DNA of 64,000 nucleotides from NCBI RefSeq assembly GCF_000447295.1, contig NZ_KE650771.1, forward strand, positions 4,354,282 through 4,418,281, read 5' to 3'. A program made the position numbers and the translations under genes. How positions within the stretch are numbered: the stretch's first letter is position 1; every line of letters begins with the position of its first letter. Below, one piece after another: positions 31,101 through 40,470 of the stretch. The notes beneath the pieces are model-generated. The model was given only the letters and a program-made list of their open reading frames with translations, did no database searches and was not told the DNA's origin. This DNA is from Fischerella sp. PCC 9431. Its GTDB lineage: Bacteria; Cyanobacteriota; Cyanobacteriia; Cyanobacteriales; Nostocaceae.

Positions 31101-31278
31101 TGCAGAATCCCGTCGTCCTTTGGGTTTAGCGGTTGTTGGTGGGTTGCTGTTCTCCCAACTTTTGACACTTTACATTACTCCGGTATTTTATACTTACATG
31201 GAAGTTTTTCGTGAGAAGATTAGTAAGCATAATAGGGGATCTTCATCTACTTCTGAACCGACTCGAATTTCTGGGTAA
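28132..31278 (+). CDS. RND multidrug efflux pump, inner-membrane subunit
   Basis: Protein of 1048 aa, full length for the HAE-1 (AcrB/MexB/MdtBC) family. N-terminal IRRPIMTTLVMLGIMVFGLM helix, DFPTIQVTASLPGASPETM, the proton-relay Asp pair in VGFVVDDAVVMLENIVRRM, and a C-terminal half ending with membrane helices (GGLLFSQLLTLYITPVFYTY). Twelve membrane segments are expected. It exports hydrophobic compounds with the adaptor encoded upstream. Substrate unknown. Probably controlled by the divergent MarR protein. Confidence 0.95.
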   Translation: MNIPELFIRRPIMTTLVMLGIMVFGLMSYQGLPVSDLPNVDFPTIQVTASLPGASPETMAASVATPLEQQLSSVAGLDSMTSTSSLGSTQITLQFNLSREIDGAAQDVQAAISKAARQLPTNMPNPPYYRKVNPADSPILYVALSSAVLPLSEVDKYGETMLAQRLSMVDSVAQVQVYGSQKYAVRIYLDPESLSAKGLGIDEVADAISQGNSNQPTGTLYGQKQNYTIEANGQLNNAEAYRSLVIATHNGAPIHLGEVGRVFDSVENDKVASWFNGTRAIVLAVQRQPGTNTVEVVDAIKKILPTFRDQIPAAVDMTILFDRSQSIRESVNDVKFTLFLTICLVVLVIFLFLRNISATIIPGLAVPLSLVATFAVMALLGYSLDNLSLMALTLSVGFVVDDAVVMLENIVRRMEMGESRLQAALNGSKEIGFTILSMTISLVAVFIPIMFMGGILGRLFNEFAVTISVAILVSGFISLSLTPMLCSRFLHHEGEHHSNKRRTVIQIWQRRLYNASEWVFDTMLRGYDRTLKLAMKYHLTTMILSGVILLATVYLFVIVPKGFIPNDDTGQLSATTEAAQDISFNEMVKHQQVVANIIRRDPNVEAVNSSVGAGGPNATANAGRVFIKLKPHSQRHLSADQIVNELRPKLTGIPGIRAFIQNPPSIRIGGQQTKALYQFALSSPNLQDLYQHAPDLEAKLRQMPELQDVNSDLQIKNPEINVQVNREQASALGLTANQIESALNNAYGTRQVSTIYASDGQYEVIMGVDPEYQLNPDDLGLLSIHSASGHLVPLSAVATITKSVGPLSINHTGQLAAVTISFNLKPGVSLGSITGKIEQIARETLPASISTGFQGTAQVFQSSLSSLGLLLAIAILVIYIVLGVLYEDFIHPLTILSSLPSAGFGALLTLMLFGVDLNIYAFVGIILLVGIVKKNGIMMIDFAMEAQQKRDKNPFDAIYEACLVRFRPIMMTTMAALMGTLPIALGLGAGAESRRPLGLAVVGGLLFSQLLTLYITPVFYTYMEVFREKISKHNRGSSSTSEPTRISG

Positions 31279-31503
31279 GCAAAAAAATCATCATATTAAG
31301 TTTTATTTGATATTTTTGGAAATATCATCAAATATGTATCGATTGATAGTTTTTGCTACTTTTAGTCGGAAATATGTAGCGGTAATTACTGAAAAAATTT
31401 ACATGTGATTTATACCTTAGACATATGGAAACCAAGCCTTCAAAACAGTAACTTCTTAAAAAGAACAACATCATAGAAGCCTTTATTGGTTCCAATCAGA
31501 AAA

Positions 31504-31635
31504 ACCAGCCTGCCTTTTTGGGGTGCAACTAGTAAATGAGAAAATTCAATAACTTCTTGTTGGCGTAGCGACGCCTTGATAGGGTATCCCCTAAAAGAGG
31601 CTGGTCTTCCATTTTTTCATGTACTCAGTACATGG
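31504..31635. repeat. Imperfect long inverted repeat and short palindrome
   Basis: ACCAGCCTGCCTTTTTGGGG (31504-31523 region) is the imperfect complement of CCCCTAAAAGAGGCTGGT (31588-31605). Downstream follows CCATTTTTTC and a perfect palindrome CATGTACT-C-AGTACATG (31619-31635). The 490-bp gap 31279-31768 holds no gene. It could be a small fold-back element or the 3' hairpin of the efflux transcript. Confidence 0.55.
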
Positions 31636-31768
31636 ACATAACTAAACCTCAAAGATATTCCTAGTTTGTAGTAAGTGTGAATCTTACTCGTTACTAGAAA
31701 CTTTTGTTTATTTATGTTCATCTACATATCTTTGAACACACCAAAAAAATTTAGGTAAAGACTCAGTA

Positions 31769-31978
31769 ATGATGAATAAAAAATGGGCAACCAAGCGAAT
31801 CACTCTAAACCTAGCTTCAGGTGAAGCCGAGAAGCTTGAACGATATTGCCAACAAACTGGAAGACCAGCAACAGATGTGATTAGGGAACTTATTCGAGGA
31901 TTACCAATACAATTGCAAACTGACCTAAACCCCATTGAACAGAATTACTCAACTCCAATCGGGCAATTCCGAATTTAA
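31769..31978 (+). CDS. Small ribbon-helix-helix (CopG-like) protein
   Basis: Protein of 69 aa. ATKRITLNLASGEAEKLERY followed by CQQTGRPATDVIRELIRGL fits the beta-helix-helix fold of CopG/Arc-type DNA-binding proteins. The tail (QNYSTPIGQFRI) has no known motif. No toxin gene is adjacent, so it is not an obvious antitoxin. Its target is unknown. Confidence 0.65.
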   Translation: MMNKKWATKRITLNLASGEAEKLERYCQQTGRPATDVIRELIRGLPIQLQTDLNPIEQNYSTPIGQFRI

Positions 31979-31989
31979 TTTAAAGTCTA

Positions 31990-32030
31990 TGACTCACAAT
32001 TTATAAGTAAATCTCATAACTTGTGAGTCA
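31990..32030. terminator. 10-bp inverted repeat at convergent junction
   Basis: TGACTCACAA (31990-31999) and TTGTGAGTCA (32021-32030) are exact complements around a 21-base loop. They lie between the small CopG-like gene and the convergent histidine kinase. Confidence 0.55.
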
Positions 32031-32038
32031 AATAATTA

Positions 32039-33361
32039 TTAATTTTTATTAACTACTCTTGGTAACTCAACACGAAAAGTCGAACCTTTAGCAAGTTTAC
32101 TTTCTACCGTAATACTGCCTTTCATCAAGCGAACTAATTGGTCTACAATAGCTAGTCCTAAACCAGTACCGCCGTGTTTGCGGGTGAGACATTGGTTAAC
32201 TTGCCTAAATTCTTGGAAAATATTTTTTAAATCAACTTCGCCAATACCTATACCTGTATCTTTTACGATTAACATCACTCTGTCTTGAATTTCTAAGACT
32301 TCAACATTGACATTACCTACATCCGTGAATTTAATTGCATTAGAAAGCAAATTAACTAAGATTTGTCGCAAGCGATCGCTATCATTAATTATCTGAGGAT
32401 TTTTCAGGTTAATATAAACATTTATCGTTAAATTTTTTTGCTGGGCTAAACAATGAAGTTCTTCAACTGTTGTTGTTACTAATTCAGCCAAACTAAATTC
32501 TTGTAGATTCAACTCTAGCCGTCCAGCCTCCAGCTTGGAGAAATCTAGTATATCCTCAATCAGCACTAGTAGACGTCTGGCACTGGATAAAATACGTTCT
32601 ACCATGCTTCTTGCCTGCGGTGGGAACTGATTATATGGGTGGCGTAGCAAGAGTTGGGAAAAGCCCAAAATTGCATTCATTGGGGTACGCAGTTCATGAG
32701 ACATTACCGCCAAAAACTGTGATTTGAGCCTTGTAGCTTCTTGTAATTGTAAATTTTCATTTCTGATCGCCCGTAACTGTTCTTCTGCTTGTTTGCGAGC
32801 AGTAATATCCCTGATTAACCAACGCCAGCCTAGAGGATTACCTTCGCGATCGCACATTGTAGTTATACTGATGGCGGCGTCAAATCCAGTGTGTTCCCGC
32901 GTTTGCAAATGAATTTCCCAATCTTGAATTTGTCTGATTTTCTCCAAACTAATTAGTTGGGAACGAAACGCACGACGCTGATTTTCCGGGACAAAATTGA
33001 TCAGTAATTTACCCTGGATATATTTTGGTGATATTTTAAATAAGCTAGTAGCAGTACGATTTGCTTCTAATATTTTGCCTTCAGTATTAGTTACTAAATA
33101 AGCATCTGGGGCAAAATCAAATAGTTCTTTGTAGCGTTGACGTTCCACTTCCAACTCATATCGAATATTTCTTAATTCTTCATTTTGTTGCCGTACTTCT
33201 TCTTCTGCAACTCTGAGTTCTTCTAATGCTGTGTTAAGTTCCTCAAGAGAATCATGCAGTATTTCCGATGGCGGTAATGGTGAAGTTTTTGCATGATTTT
33301 GTAGCGCATCAGCACGTTGACGCACAGCCTTTATTTGTTGGGTCAATTCGGAGGCGTTCAC
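32039..33361 (-). CDS. PAS-containing sensor histidine kinase
   Basis: Protein of 440 aa. Order: N-terminal coiled coil (LEELRVAEEEVRQQNEELR), one PAS domain (YKELFDFAPDAYLVTNTEGK), HisKA with phospho-His in AVMSHELRTPMNAILGFSQL, and the ATPase domain with N-box LVNLLSNAIKFTD, G1 VKDTGIGIG and G2 GGTGLGL. No membrane segment, so it is a soluble sensor. GTG at 33361 preceded by AGGAG (8-nt spacing) is preferred over TTG at 33409. It follows the CheB-CheB-CheR genes on the same strand, 660 bp downstream. Confidence 0.9.
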   Translation of the reverse strand: MNASELTQQIKAVRQRADALQNHAKTSPLPPSEILHDSLEELNTALEELRVAEEEVRQQNEELRNIRYELEVERQRYKELFDFAPDAYLVTNTEGKILEANRTATSLFKISPKYIQGKLLINFVPENQRRAFRSQLISLEKIRQIQDWEIHLQTREHTGFDAAISITTMCDREGNPLGWRWLIRDITARKQAEEQLRAIRNENLQLQEATRLKSQFLAVMSHELRTPMNAILGFSQLLLRHPYNQFPPQARSMVERILSSARRLLVLIEDILDFSKLEAGRLELNLQEFSLAELVTTTVEELHCLAQQKNLTINVYINLKNPQIINDSDRLRQILVNLLSNAIKFTDVGNVNVEVLEIQDRVMLIVKDTGIGIGEVDLKNIFQEFRQVNQCLTRKHGGTGLGLAIVDQLVRLMKGSITVESKLAKGSTFRVELPRVVNKN

Positions 33362-34071
33362 AACTGAAACTCCTGGTGGTTCTTGCTGGTTTCCTATTTT
33401 GTTAATCAAATTATGTAAAATTATTCAGAGTAATTAGGATGATAAAAGCTACCGAAAAGACTCTGAGGTATTAAATTTATCTGGTGAAACTAATTAATTA
33501 ATGAAATCGGGTGGGGGAAAAGGAAGTAATTTTGGCATACTCAAGAAAATTGAATTCTAAAAAAAATTTAAAGTTTTTTTATTTAATTTTTGAATGGCAT
33601 ATCTTGCAACAATTAAATCATAGCTTCTACAATCAATTATTTAACAAACAATGCCGTTGTGTTGAGTTTTGGTTAACTATGTAAACAAGATTTAAGCTTT
33701 TTTTAACTCAACTATTACAATATTTCAATTAGAAACCGGAAGCTCTAATTTTTGTCACTTTATTTAACATATTACTTGTGTTTTGGGAGGCTACCACCCC
33801 CCGCCCGTTATAAATACGGCAAAATTTGATCTTCCAAAAGTTTCAATATTGATCATAAATTTTAGTTTGGAAATCAATGCAATATCCACAAGCAAGCTCA
33901 TCTTTAAAATGCGATGTACACCCTTCAATTGATTAAGAGTGACATATATATAATTGCTTTTATATCTCCTTAGCGAATGATAAAAAACAGCTTCTAAAGT
34001 ATGAGATTAATTATTTGCTCATGACAAATGATAAATGATGACCCTAACTAATTAACTTGATTTGTACTGAC
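33362..34071. other. AT-rich gap between cheR-PAS and kinase genes
   Basis: About 710 bp with no convincing gene. Poly-T and poly-A tracts are frequent. A short G-rich/C-rich stretch (33785-33810, GGGAGGCTACCACCCCCCGC) stands out from the AT-rich background. No operator or repeat family was recognised. Confidence 0.5.
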
Positions 34072-35937
34072 CTATTCGCTTTTATCAATTTCCTCCATCA
34101 ACAAGATAACCCCTTGAATATCTTGTGTGTTTGAGGCACGTAGAGGTGTACAGGAAACTTTGCACAAAATTGCTCTACCACGACGATTTGTGGCTTCTAG
34201 TGTCAGTTCTATCTCTGGTGACTCTCCTTGTAAACACGTGCGGATGGGCTGACGGAGTTGTTCTACTGGTAAACCAATATCCAGATTCAAAAAGTGTCTA
34301 TCTTTAACTTCATCAGCGCGGACACCCCAGAAATCCTCGGCGCGATAGTTCCAAATTTGGATGTGTAAATCTTGGTTGAGAACAGCGACACCGCTATGCA
34401 AACCAGCCAAAATCGATTCTAAAAAGGTGTTGACTTGCACGAGTTCATCACTACGCTGACGCATTTCGTCGTTGAGGGCGTGGAGTTCTTCGTTGGTAGA
34501 TTGTAATTCCTCGTTCATTGTCTCCAATTCTTCGTTGGTAGACTGGAGTTCTTCGTTAGTGGTTTCGAGTTCTTCGACGGTAGACTGAAGTTCTTCGTTG
34601 GTCGTCTCCAATTCTTCATTTGTAGATTGGAGTTCTTCGTAAGCTGTTTCAAGTTCTTGGTTCGCGTGTACTAGCTCGTTTTGTAATTGTTTGAAGCGGG
34701 TAACGTCGGTGAAGACGATTTTTACACCCAAGAATTCATTACCGTTACTGTCTAACAGAGGTGTGACCTGGACGTCGAAATATCTAGTTTCTTGTTCTGT
34801 GAGTGACCACTCGACATCTTTTAAAATCACAGCACGACGGTTGGTGCTAACTTGCTCAATTCGCGATCGCAACTCCACTGGTCTGTAAGAAATTTCTAAA
34901 TCTTGCAGAGGACGACCGATATCTCTGGGATTGAGATTAAATAAATTACGGGCTTGTTCGTTAGCTAGCACCAAATGATTGTGAGTATCCACTATTATCT
35001 GGGCGATCAGATCGATCTCGAAGGCTGCTTGATGAATATGGTTCATCTTGTCAACTACCTCCGGTGTGGATTGTTGATTGCTCAAATGAGTGATATTCAA
35101 CAACAGATCACGGCGGTTTCCGTTGGGTACTTTTGTAAATATGCGTCGCCGCAAATCCAAGGGTGTAAAGAAGTGATTACGGGTAAATAGCATTTCTGCT
35201 TTGCCCAAAAACAGAAAACCGTGATTGTGCAGTGCAAAGTGAAAGCGATCCAAAATTTTCGCTTGAGTTTCAGAATTGAAATACATCAGAGTGTTGCGAC
35301 ACACTAGCATATCAATTCTGGAGATTGGTGCATCTTGAACCAAATCATGACGACCAAAAATGACACCGCGACGCAATTCTTTTTGCACGACATAGCGACC
35401 ACCTACACGCTCAAAATATTTTTCTACTAACTCTGGGGAAATAGGTTGAATTTCCTTGGGACTATAGTTTGCATGACGAGCATATTCAAGAGCTTCAGCA
35501 TCTACATCAGTTGCAAAGACTTTCACTCGTGCTGTGTACTGTTCCATACCAACAGCTTCAGCCAGCAACATTGCTAAGGTGTAAGTTTCCTCTCCGGAAG
35601 CACATCCCGCGCTCCATACTCGAATCGGTTGGCTGAGGTGTTTATTGTTAATGATCCGAGGAATAATTTCACTCGCTATATACTCCCAAGCTTCTGCATC
35701 TCGAAAGAAACCTGTAACATTAATTAAGATTGTGTTGAACAAATCAACAAACTCGTCTTGATGTACCTCAAGATAATCAAGATATTCGTCGTAACTTTCA
35801 ACACCAATCGTTTGCATACGTTTTTTAATCCGACGGCTGAGGCTAGTACGCTTGTAGCCTCTAAAATCAAAACCACGGTTGCGTTTGATGTACTCTAAAA
35901 GGTTTTCTAGTTCTGGGTTATTATCCGTGGTACTCAT
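34072..35937 (-). CDS. CheR-type methyltransferase with coiled coil and PAS domains
   Basis: Protein of 621 aa. The N-terminal CheR fold has YIKRNRGFDFRGYKRTSLSR and the SAM motif VWSAGCASGEETYTLAMLL. A first PAS (about 300-405) is followed by an unusually regular coiled coil of heptads alternating NEELQST and NEELETT (about 425-490) and a second PAS (FLESILAGLHSGVAVLNQDL onward). CheR proteins methylate glutamates of chemoreceptors. The PAS and coiled-coil tail is typical of signalling versions fused to CheB and kinases. No receptor gene is close. Confidence 0.9.
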   Translation of the reverse strand: MSTTDNNPELENLLEYIKRNRGFDFRGYKRTSLSRRIKKRMQTIGVESYDEYLDYLEVHQDEFVDLFNTILINVTGFFRDAEAWEYIASEIIPRIINNKHLSQPIRVWSAGCASGEETYTLAMLLAEAVGMEQYTARVKVFATDVDAEALEYARHANYSPKEIQPISPELVEKYFERVGGRYVVQKELRRGVIFGRHDLVQDAPISRIDMLVCRNTLMYFNSETQAKILDRFHFALHNHGFLFLGKAEMLFTRNHFFTPLDLRRRIFTKVPNGNRRDLLLNITHLSNQQSTPEVVDKMNHIHQAAFEIDLIAQIIVDTHNHLVLANEQARNLFNLNPRDIGRPLQDLEISYRPVELRSRIEQVSTNRRAVILKDVEWSLTEQETRYFDVQVTPLLDSNGNEFLGVKIVFTDVTRFKQLQNELVHANQELETAYEELQSTNEELETTNEELQSTVEELETTNEELQSTNEELETMNEELQSTNEELHALNDEMRQRSDELVQVNTFLESILAGLHSGVAVLNQDLHIQIWNYRAEDFWGVRADEVKDRHFLNLDIGLPVEQLRQPIRTCLQGESPEIELTLEATNRRGRAILCKVSCTPLRASNTQDIQGVILLMEEIDKSE

Positions 35938-36077
35938 AAGTAATGGGTGGGCTAGAGCATCTTGATAAAAACAAAATTTACAAGTTAATTGTTAGATTAA
36001 TTTATACAAAAAAGATATATTCTTAATTTTTCAAATTAAAATAATTGTATATTTAAAATTAAAAAATACTTGTAAAT

Positions 36078-36647
36078 TTACTTATTAATTAGATGAACTA
36101 AAGTATTAGCGATCGCTTCTAAAGGCAAAACAAAATCAACTACCCCAGTTTTAATCGCAGCTTGAGGCATCGCAAAAAAATCAGAAGTCGCTTCATCTGA
36201 GACAATTACTGTACCACCCATCTTTTTGATTGCTTGTACTCCAGCTGCGCCATCGCTATCCATCCCAGTCAAAACAACAGCGATCGCCCATTCTTGAAAA
36301 ATAGCGGCTGCTGATTGAAACAGCACATCGCCTGCGGGGCGGACATGACAAACTTTTTTCTCTTGAGAGAGAGACAAAGTTGCATCAGTATTGACTAATA
36401 GGTGATGGTCGGGAGGAGCAATATACACCGTGCCTGGTTGTAATTGCTCACCGGCTTGTGCTTCTTTTACTGTCAGAAAACTGCGTCGGTTGAGAATTTG
36501 GGCTATTTGGCTGGGATAGTGGGGGTCTAAGTGCTGAACAACGGCGATGGGAGCAGGAAAATCTGGGGGTAAGTTGGATAAAATACAGTTTAAAGCTTTG
36601 AGTCCACCAGCTGAAGCTACCATAACCACTATGTAGCTATTCGTCAT
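36078..36647 (-). CDS. CheB methylesterase-type protein (short)
   Basis: Protein of 189 aa, essentially one CheB catalytic domain without a receiver. Catalytic triad elements: Ser in VASAGGLKALN, His in VVQHLDPHYPSQIAQIL, Asp in LTGMDSDGAAGVQA. ATG at 36647 (MTNSYIVVM) overlaps the end of the upstream cheB by 11 bp, so the two are translationally coupled; an earlier start at 36683 would overlap 47 bp. Confidence 0.88.
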   Translation of the reverse strand: MTNSYIVVMVASAGGLKALNCILSNLPPDFPAPIAVVQHLDPHYPSQIAQILNRRSFLTVKEAQAGEQLQPGTVYIAPPDHHLLVNTDATLSLSQEKKVCHVRPAGDVLFQSAAAIFQEWAIAVVLTGMDSDGAAGVQAIKKMGGTVIVSDEATSDFFAMPQAAIKTGVVDFVLPLEAIANTLVHLINK

Positions 36648-37692
36648 TAATTGTTGGTTGCTCCTCTTGGCTTGAAATTTCATTCAGTTCTGCTACTGGG
36701 CGGCGATTGTTGTTAAGTAAGACTTCTCGAATCACAGCAGCCCGGTCATCGCAATCTTGAGCTTCTTGTTGCAATCGCTCGGCTGATAAAATGTGATTGC
36801 GATCGCTCAAACGATGAGCCATACGACGCGCCAGGGAAGATTTTTCATTTAATGCTCTCATGGCGACCCATAACGCATCCTCTAAAGCCTCAGATTGTTC
36901 TGCTAATAGAGTTTCCGTCGAGAAAGCATGACCTGTGCGACACCGAAACCGCAATAAATCTCCTTCTTTCAACTCCCATAGACTACCACCACACTCTGGA
37001 CAGACGAAACCTGATGGTTGACCAGGTCTATCGTCATTGTTTATTGCTTCCATATCTACTTCTGCGATGTCAGATTCAAATTCAATCTCATTCTGTGGGA
37101 AGTTTTCTGCTTCTTCTTCTACAAGCGTGTTCGCCAGTTGCACGAGTACAGCAGGAATTTCAGCTAGTGGTAGAACATAGTCAATATCGTCTATATTTTC
37201 AATCGCACTACTTGGCATTCCTGAATACATAGCATTGTTGGGGTCTTGAACAACTGCTACACCACCTCGCATTTTTACTGCTTTTAATCCCGCCGTACCA
37301 TCATCAAGCACACCTGTTAAGATGACACCGACTACTCGCTTTCCATAAGCCCTCGCGGCGGTACGAAATAGGGGATCGATAGCCGGACGATGGCTATTTT
37401 CTCTAGCTCCACGAGATAAGTAAAGGTATCCTTTTTTCACAAGTAGGTGGTAGTCTGGCGGAGCAACATAGATTTTTCCTGCTAAAACAGCTTCGCCATC
37501 TTCAACATGTGATACTGGCAAACTTCCAGCCCGCTTCAAAATACGGGGCAATACACTTCTACCATGAGAGGGAACATGAAGAACGATGAGAATGGCAGCT
37601 TTGATGTCTGGAGATAAATTTTTGACCAGATGAGTAAGTGCTTCAACTCCGCCTGCTGATGTCCCGACTACGATTATATCGTGTCCAGGCAT
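36637..37692 (-). CDS. CheB methylesterase-type protein with zinc-ribbon-like tail
   Basis: Protein of 351 aa. CheB catalytic domain at residues 1-190 (Ser in VGTSAGGVEAL, His in HVPSHGRSVLPRIL, Asp in TGVLDDGTAGLKA). Residues 228-330 hold a second unit with CPECGGSLW and FRCRTGHAFS, a possible zinc ribbon, and a helical end, as in CheB-like proteins of signalling systems without a receiver. Strong AAGGAG Shine-Dalgarno 7 nt before the ATG. First gene of the CheB-CheB-CheR-kinase row. Confidence 0.9.
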   Translation of the reverse strand: MPGHDIIVVGTSAGGVEALTHLVKNLSPDIKAAILIVLHVPSHGRSVLPRILKRAGSLPVSHVEDGEAVLAGKIYVAPPDYHLLVKKGYLYLSRGARENSHRPAIDPLFRTAARAYGKRVVGVILTGVLDDGTAGLKAVKMRGGVAVVQDPNNAMYSGMPSSAIENIDDIDYVLPLAEIPAVLVQLANTLVEEEAENFPQNEIEFESDIAEVDMEAINNDDRPGQPSGFVCPECGGSLWELKEGDLLRFRCRTGHAFSTETLLAEQSEALEDALWVAMRALNEKSSLARRMAHRLSDRNHILSAERLQQEAQDCDDRAAVIREVLLNNNRRPVAELNEISSQEEQPTINDE

Positions 37693-37801
37693 TGATTACT
37701 CCTTAAGCAGCGCAGATGAAATTACTTAATATACACTGCCTGCTTTTACCTTAGTAGGATGGAAATATTTACTCACCTAGCTAAAAGTGGATTTATTGGT
37801 A

Positions 37802-39676
37802 TTAGCGTTGTTGAACTCGTTCACGACTACCAGTAGGAATCGAAGCAATTAAGTTTTGCGTATATTCTTTTTGGGGTTCGCGGTAAATTTTTTCGGCGAT
37901 ACCTTGCTCGACAATTTCACCGCTATTCATGACTAAAATGCGATCGCTCATAAATTTCACCACGCTTAAATCGTGGGAAATGAAAATATAAGTTAACCCA
38001 AATTCACTTTGCAATTCTTTGAGCAAATTCAGCACCTGCGCCTGTACTGATACATCCAACGCGGAAACTGATTCATCGCAAATGATAAACTTAGGATTCA
38101 AAGCCAAAGAACGAGCAATACAAATCCTTTGGCGTTGACCACCAGAAAACTGATGGGGATAGCGCTTCATTGCGTCTGCACTCAAACCGACTCGTTCTAA
38201 TAAATAAGCAGCGCGTTTTTGTCTTTCTTGCTTTTGCTTGCCAATCGAATGAATGTGCAATGGTTCCATAATTGCATCCCCTACTTTCATCCGGGGATCA
38301 AGGGAACTAAACGGGTTTTGAAAAACTATTTGCATTTCTCGTCTTAGTTTTTGCAATGCTTCTCCTTTAAGAGTTGTGATCTCCCGTCCCTCAAAGAGAA
38401 TTTGACCACTCATCGGCTCGATTAAGCGTAGCAAAGTTCTGCCCAAGGTGGTTTTACCACAACCAGATTCTCCCACCAATCCCAGAGTTTCGCCTTTTTT
38501 GACATCAAAGGAAACTCCATTTACGGCCATGTGGTAACGTTTTGTACCACCAAACATACCTTTAACGGGAAAACCAACCTTGAGATCCGTGACTTGGAGT
38601 AGAGGTTGTTCGTTTTCTAAATCTGCTAATCTTTGCGCTATTTCTTCAGGTGTCATGTCTGGCGGTTCGGTGGGTTCTTTCCCTTGAATCACCACTTCTC
38701 CCGTCGTTGGTATTTCCTCGACGTGCATGTAGTCGGATACAGTCAATAACTTGTGAGGATGGCGGTTAAGTGTGGGACGACAAGCTACTAAACCTTTAGT
38801 ATAAGGATGTTGAGGATTGGCAAAAATTGTGGTGGCGTCGTCGAATTCAACAATTTTACCTCTATACATCACCGCAACTGTATCAGCAACTTCGGCAATT
38901 AAACCTAAATCGTGGCTGATAAAAATCAAGGCCATGTCGCGACTGGCTTGTAATTCTCGCAGCAAATCAATAATAGTTGCTTGCACCGTCACATCTAAAG
39001 CGGTGGTTGGTTCATCAGCAATTAATAGTAACGGGTTGCAGGAAATAGCCATTGCTATCATTACCCGTTGCAACTGACCTCCCGAAAGTTGATGAGGATA
39101 ACGTTCGAGGATAGCTTCTTTGTGTTGCTGGACTAACTTGAGTAGCTTTTGTTCGTCTAAGTTGGATGAACCAAAAGCTGAATTTTGCCAAGTGTCAATA
39201 TAGTGCTGTCGGATGTTTTCGTCGCTGGGGAGCAATTTTACTTCTTGCAGACCTGCGATCGCTTTTTGTTTTGCTTCTGCTTCGGAAATATTCTGATGTC
39301 GTAAAATTGCTTCTGTCAGTTGAAAACCGATATTATACACCGGATTTAGCGAACTCATCGGTTCTTGAAAAATCATGGCGATATCGCCACCGCGATGCAG
39401 TTGTATCTCTCTCGGAGATAAATCTACCAAATTAATCGGTTGACTATTTTCATTAGTACGAAACCAAATTTCTCCACCTGCTACCCTACCCGGAAACTGC
39501 AACAAACCCATCACTGCTAAAGCTGTGACTGATTTTCCACTCCCCGACTCTCCCACTATCCCTAGAGTTTCGCCTCGATGTAACTGAAAAGAAATTCCAT
39601 CTACAGCTTTGATGACTTTGCGATCGCCAACAAATTCAACCTGCAAGTTGCGAACATCTAGGACTGTTTCTTTCAT
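37802..39676 (-). CDS. Dual-domain peptide-type ABC transporter ATPase
   Basis: Protein of 624 aa carrying two nucleotide-binding domains of the DppD and DppF types fused (as in GsiA/YejF). Walker [13 protein letters not shown] and [12 protein letters not shown]. Signatures: LSGGQLQRV and FSGGQRQRI. The first half has an insert (about 125-190) between the Q-loop and signature ([10 protein letters not shown]... HYIDTWQN). ATG at 39676 fits the family start ([15 protein letters not shown]). No permease or binding protein gene is adjacent. Confidence 0.92.
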   Translation of the reverse strand: MKETVLDVRNLQVEFVGDRKVIKAVDGISFQLHRGETLGIVGESGSGKSVTALAVMGLLQFPGRVAGGEIWFRTNENSQPINLVDLSPREIQLHRGGDIAMIFQEPMSSLNPVYNIGFQLTEAILRHQNISEAEAKQKAIAGLQEVKLLPSDENIRQHYIDTWQNSAFGSSNLDEQKLLKLVQQHKEAILERYPHQLSGGQLQRVMIAMAISCNPLLLIADEPTTALDVTVQATIIDLLRELQASRDMALIFISHDLGLIAEVADTVAVMYRGKIVEFDDATTIFANPQHPYTKGLVACRPTLNRHPHKLLTVSDYMHVEEIPTTGEVVIQGKEPTEPPDMTPEEIAQRLADLENEQPLLQVTDLKVGFPVKGMFGGTKRYHMAVNGVSFDVKKGETLGLVGESGCGKTTLGRTLLRLIEPMSGQILFEGREITTLKGEALQKLRREMQIVFQNPFSSLDPRMKVGDAIMEPLHIHSIGKQKQERQKRAAYLLERVGLSADAMKRYPHQFSGGQRQRICIARSLALNPKFIICDESVSALDVSVQAQVLNLLKELQSEFGLTYIFISHDLSVVKFMSDRILVMNSGEIVEQGIAEKIYREPQKEYTQNLIASIPTGSRERVQQR

Positions 39677-39745
39677 AGTGGAGTCGGGGTTAAACTTGAC
39701 TGAAAATAAACAGGATCTTAACATTCACTAGACAAAGTAGGGGAA

Positions 39746-39899
39746 AGGGGATTGGGGATTGGGGATCGGGGATTGGGGATCGGGGATCGGGCTAAACAAG
39801 TCAAAAGTCAAAAAGTTCTTAATTTTGAATTTTGAATTGATATGTCCCCCTTGTCCCCCCTGTTCCTGTTCCCCGATTCCCAATCCCCGATCCCCGATT
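39746..39899. repeat. GGGGATTGGGGATCGGG heptamer blocks, inverted halves
   Basis: A GGGATTGGGGATC-type block at 39746-39791 is followed about 60 bp later by complementary CCCCCTTGTCCCC and CCCCGATTCCCAATCCCCGA-type DNA (39845-39899). The halves can pair. It lies between ssb and the ABC ATPase gene, both on the minus strand. Confidence 0.85.
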
Positions 39900-39904
39900 T
39901 TCTC

Positions 39905-40450
39905 TTAAAACGGAATGTCGTCAACATCTGGTTCTGGGTTTGGAGTTACAGGAGGATAGGAAGTGCGTTCCGGTTTTGAGGTTTGGGGAACTGGTTGGGA
40001 GTAATCATTTTGGGAAGCGACACCAGCTTTACTAGTTGCTGGAGTTGCTGTTGGAAGTGGTCGTTCGTAATTAGAAGCTGCTTTTTGAGGAGTGGGAACT
40101 GGTGCTGGGGGTGGTGTTGTGGTTACAGGAGACTCACCCATGTTGAAATTTGCAACTAAAGGATAAATTTTTTGTACTGTCAATTCCGCACGTTTTTCTT
40201 TAAAACCTTCTGGACGGTCAATGGTATGCATACCTAAACGTCCTTCTACAAGGACGCGATCGCCAATGTGGTAGTTTTGCTGAATGTCTTTAGCCATGTT
40301 ACCCCAGCCTACCACTTTTAAATTTGCTGCTGGTTCACCTTCTCGCAACCCAGAAAATTGCACCAGCATTTCTGTTATTTCCAATCCATCTGGTGTAAAA
40401 CGCAGTTCTGGTTCTTTAACAATTTCCACCATCAAAATACAGCTGTTCAT
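39905..40450 (-). CDS. ssb: Single-stranded DNA-binding protein
   Basis: Protein of 181 aa. OB fold at 1-105 (VEIVKEPELRFTPDGLEITE, VVGWGNMAKDIQQNYHIGD, GRLGMHTID), then a P/T/S-rich linker and the acidic tip DVDDIPF, which binds repair and replication partners. The OB fold is somewhat diverged from E. coli SSB, matching the extra cyanobacterial SSB-like type. It protects single-stranded DNA during replication and repair. Confidence 0.92.
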   Translation of the reverse strand: MNSCILMVEIVKEPELRFTPDGLEITEMLVQFSGLREGEPAANLKVVGWGNMAKDIQQNYHIGDRVLVEGRLGMHTIDRPEGFKEKRAELTVQKIYPLVANFNMGESPVTTTPPPAPVPTPQKAASNYERPLPTATPATSKAGVASQNDYSQPVPQTSKPERTSYPPVTPNPEPDVDDIPF

Positions 40451-40470
40451 CGAAGTTCTCCTTAGAAGAT

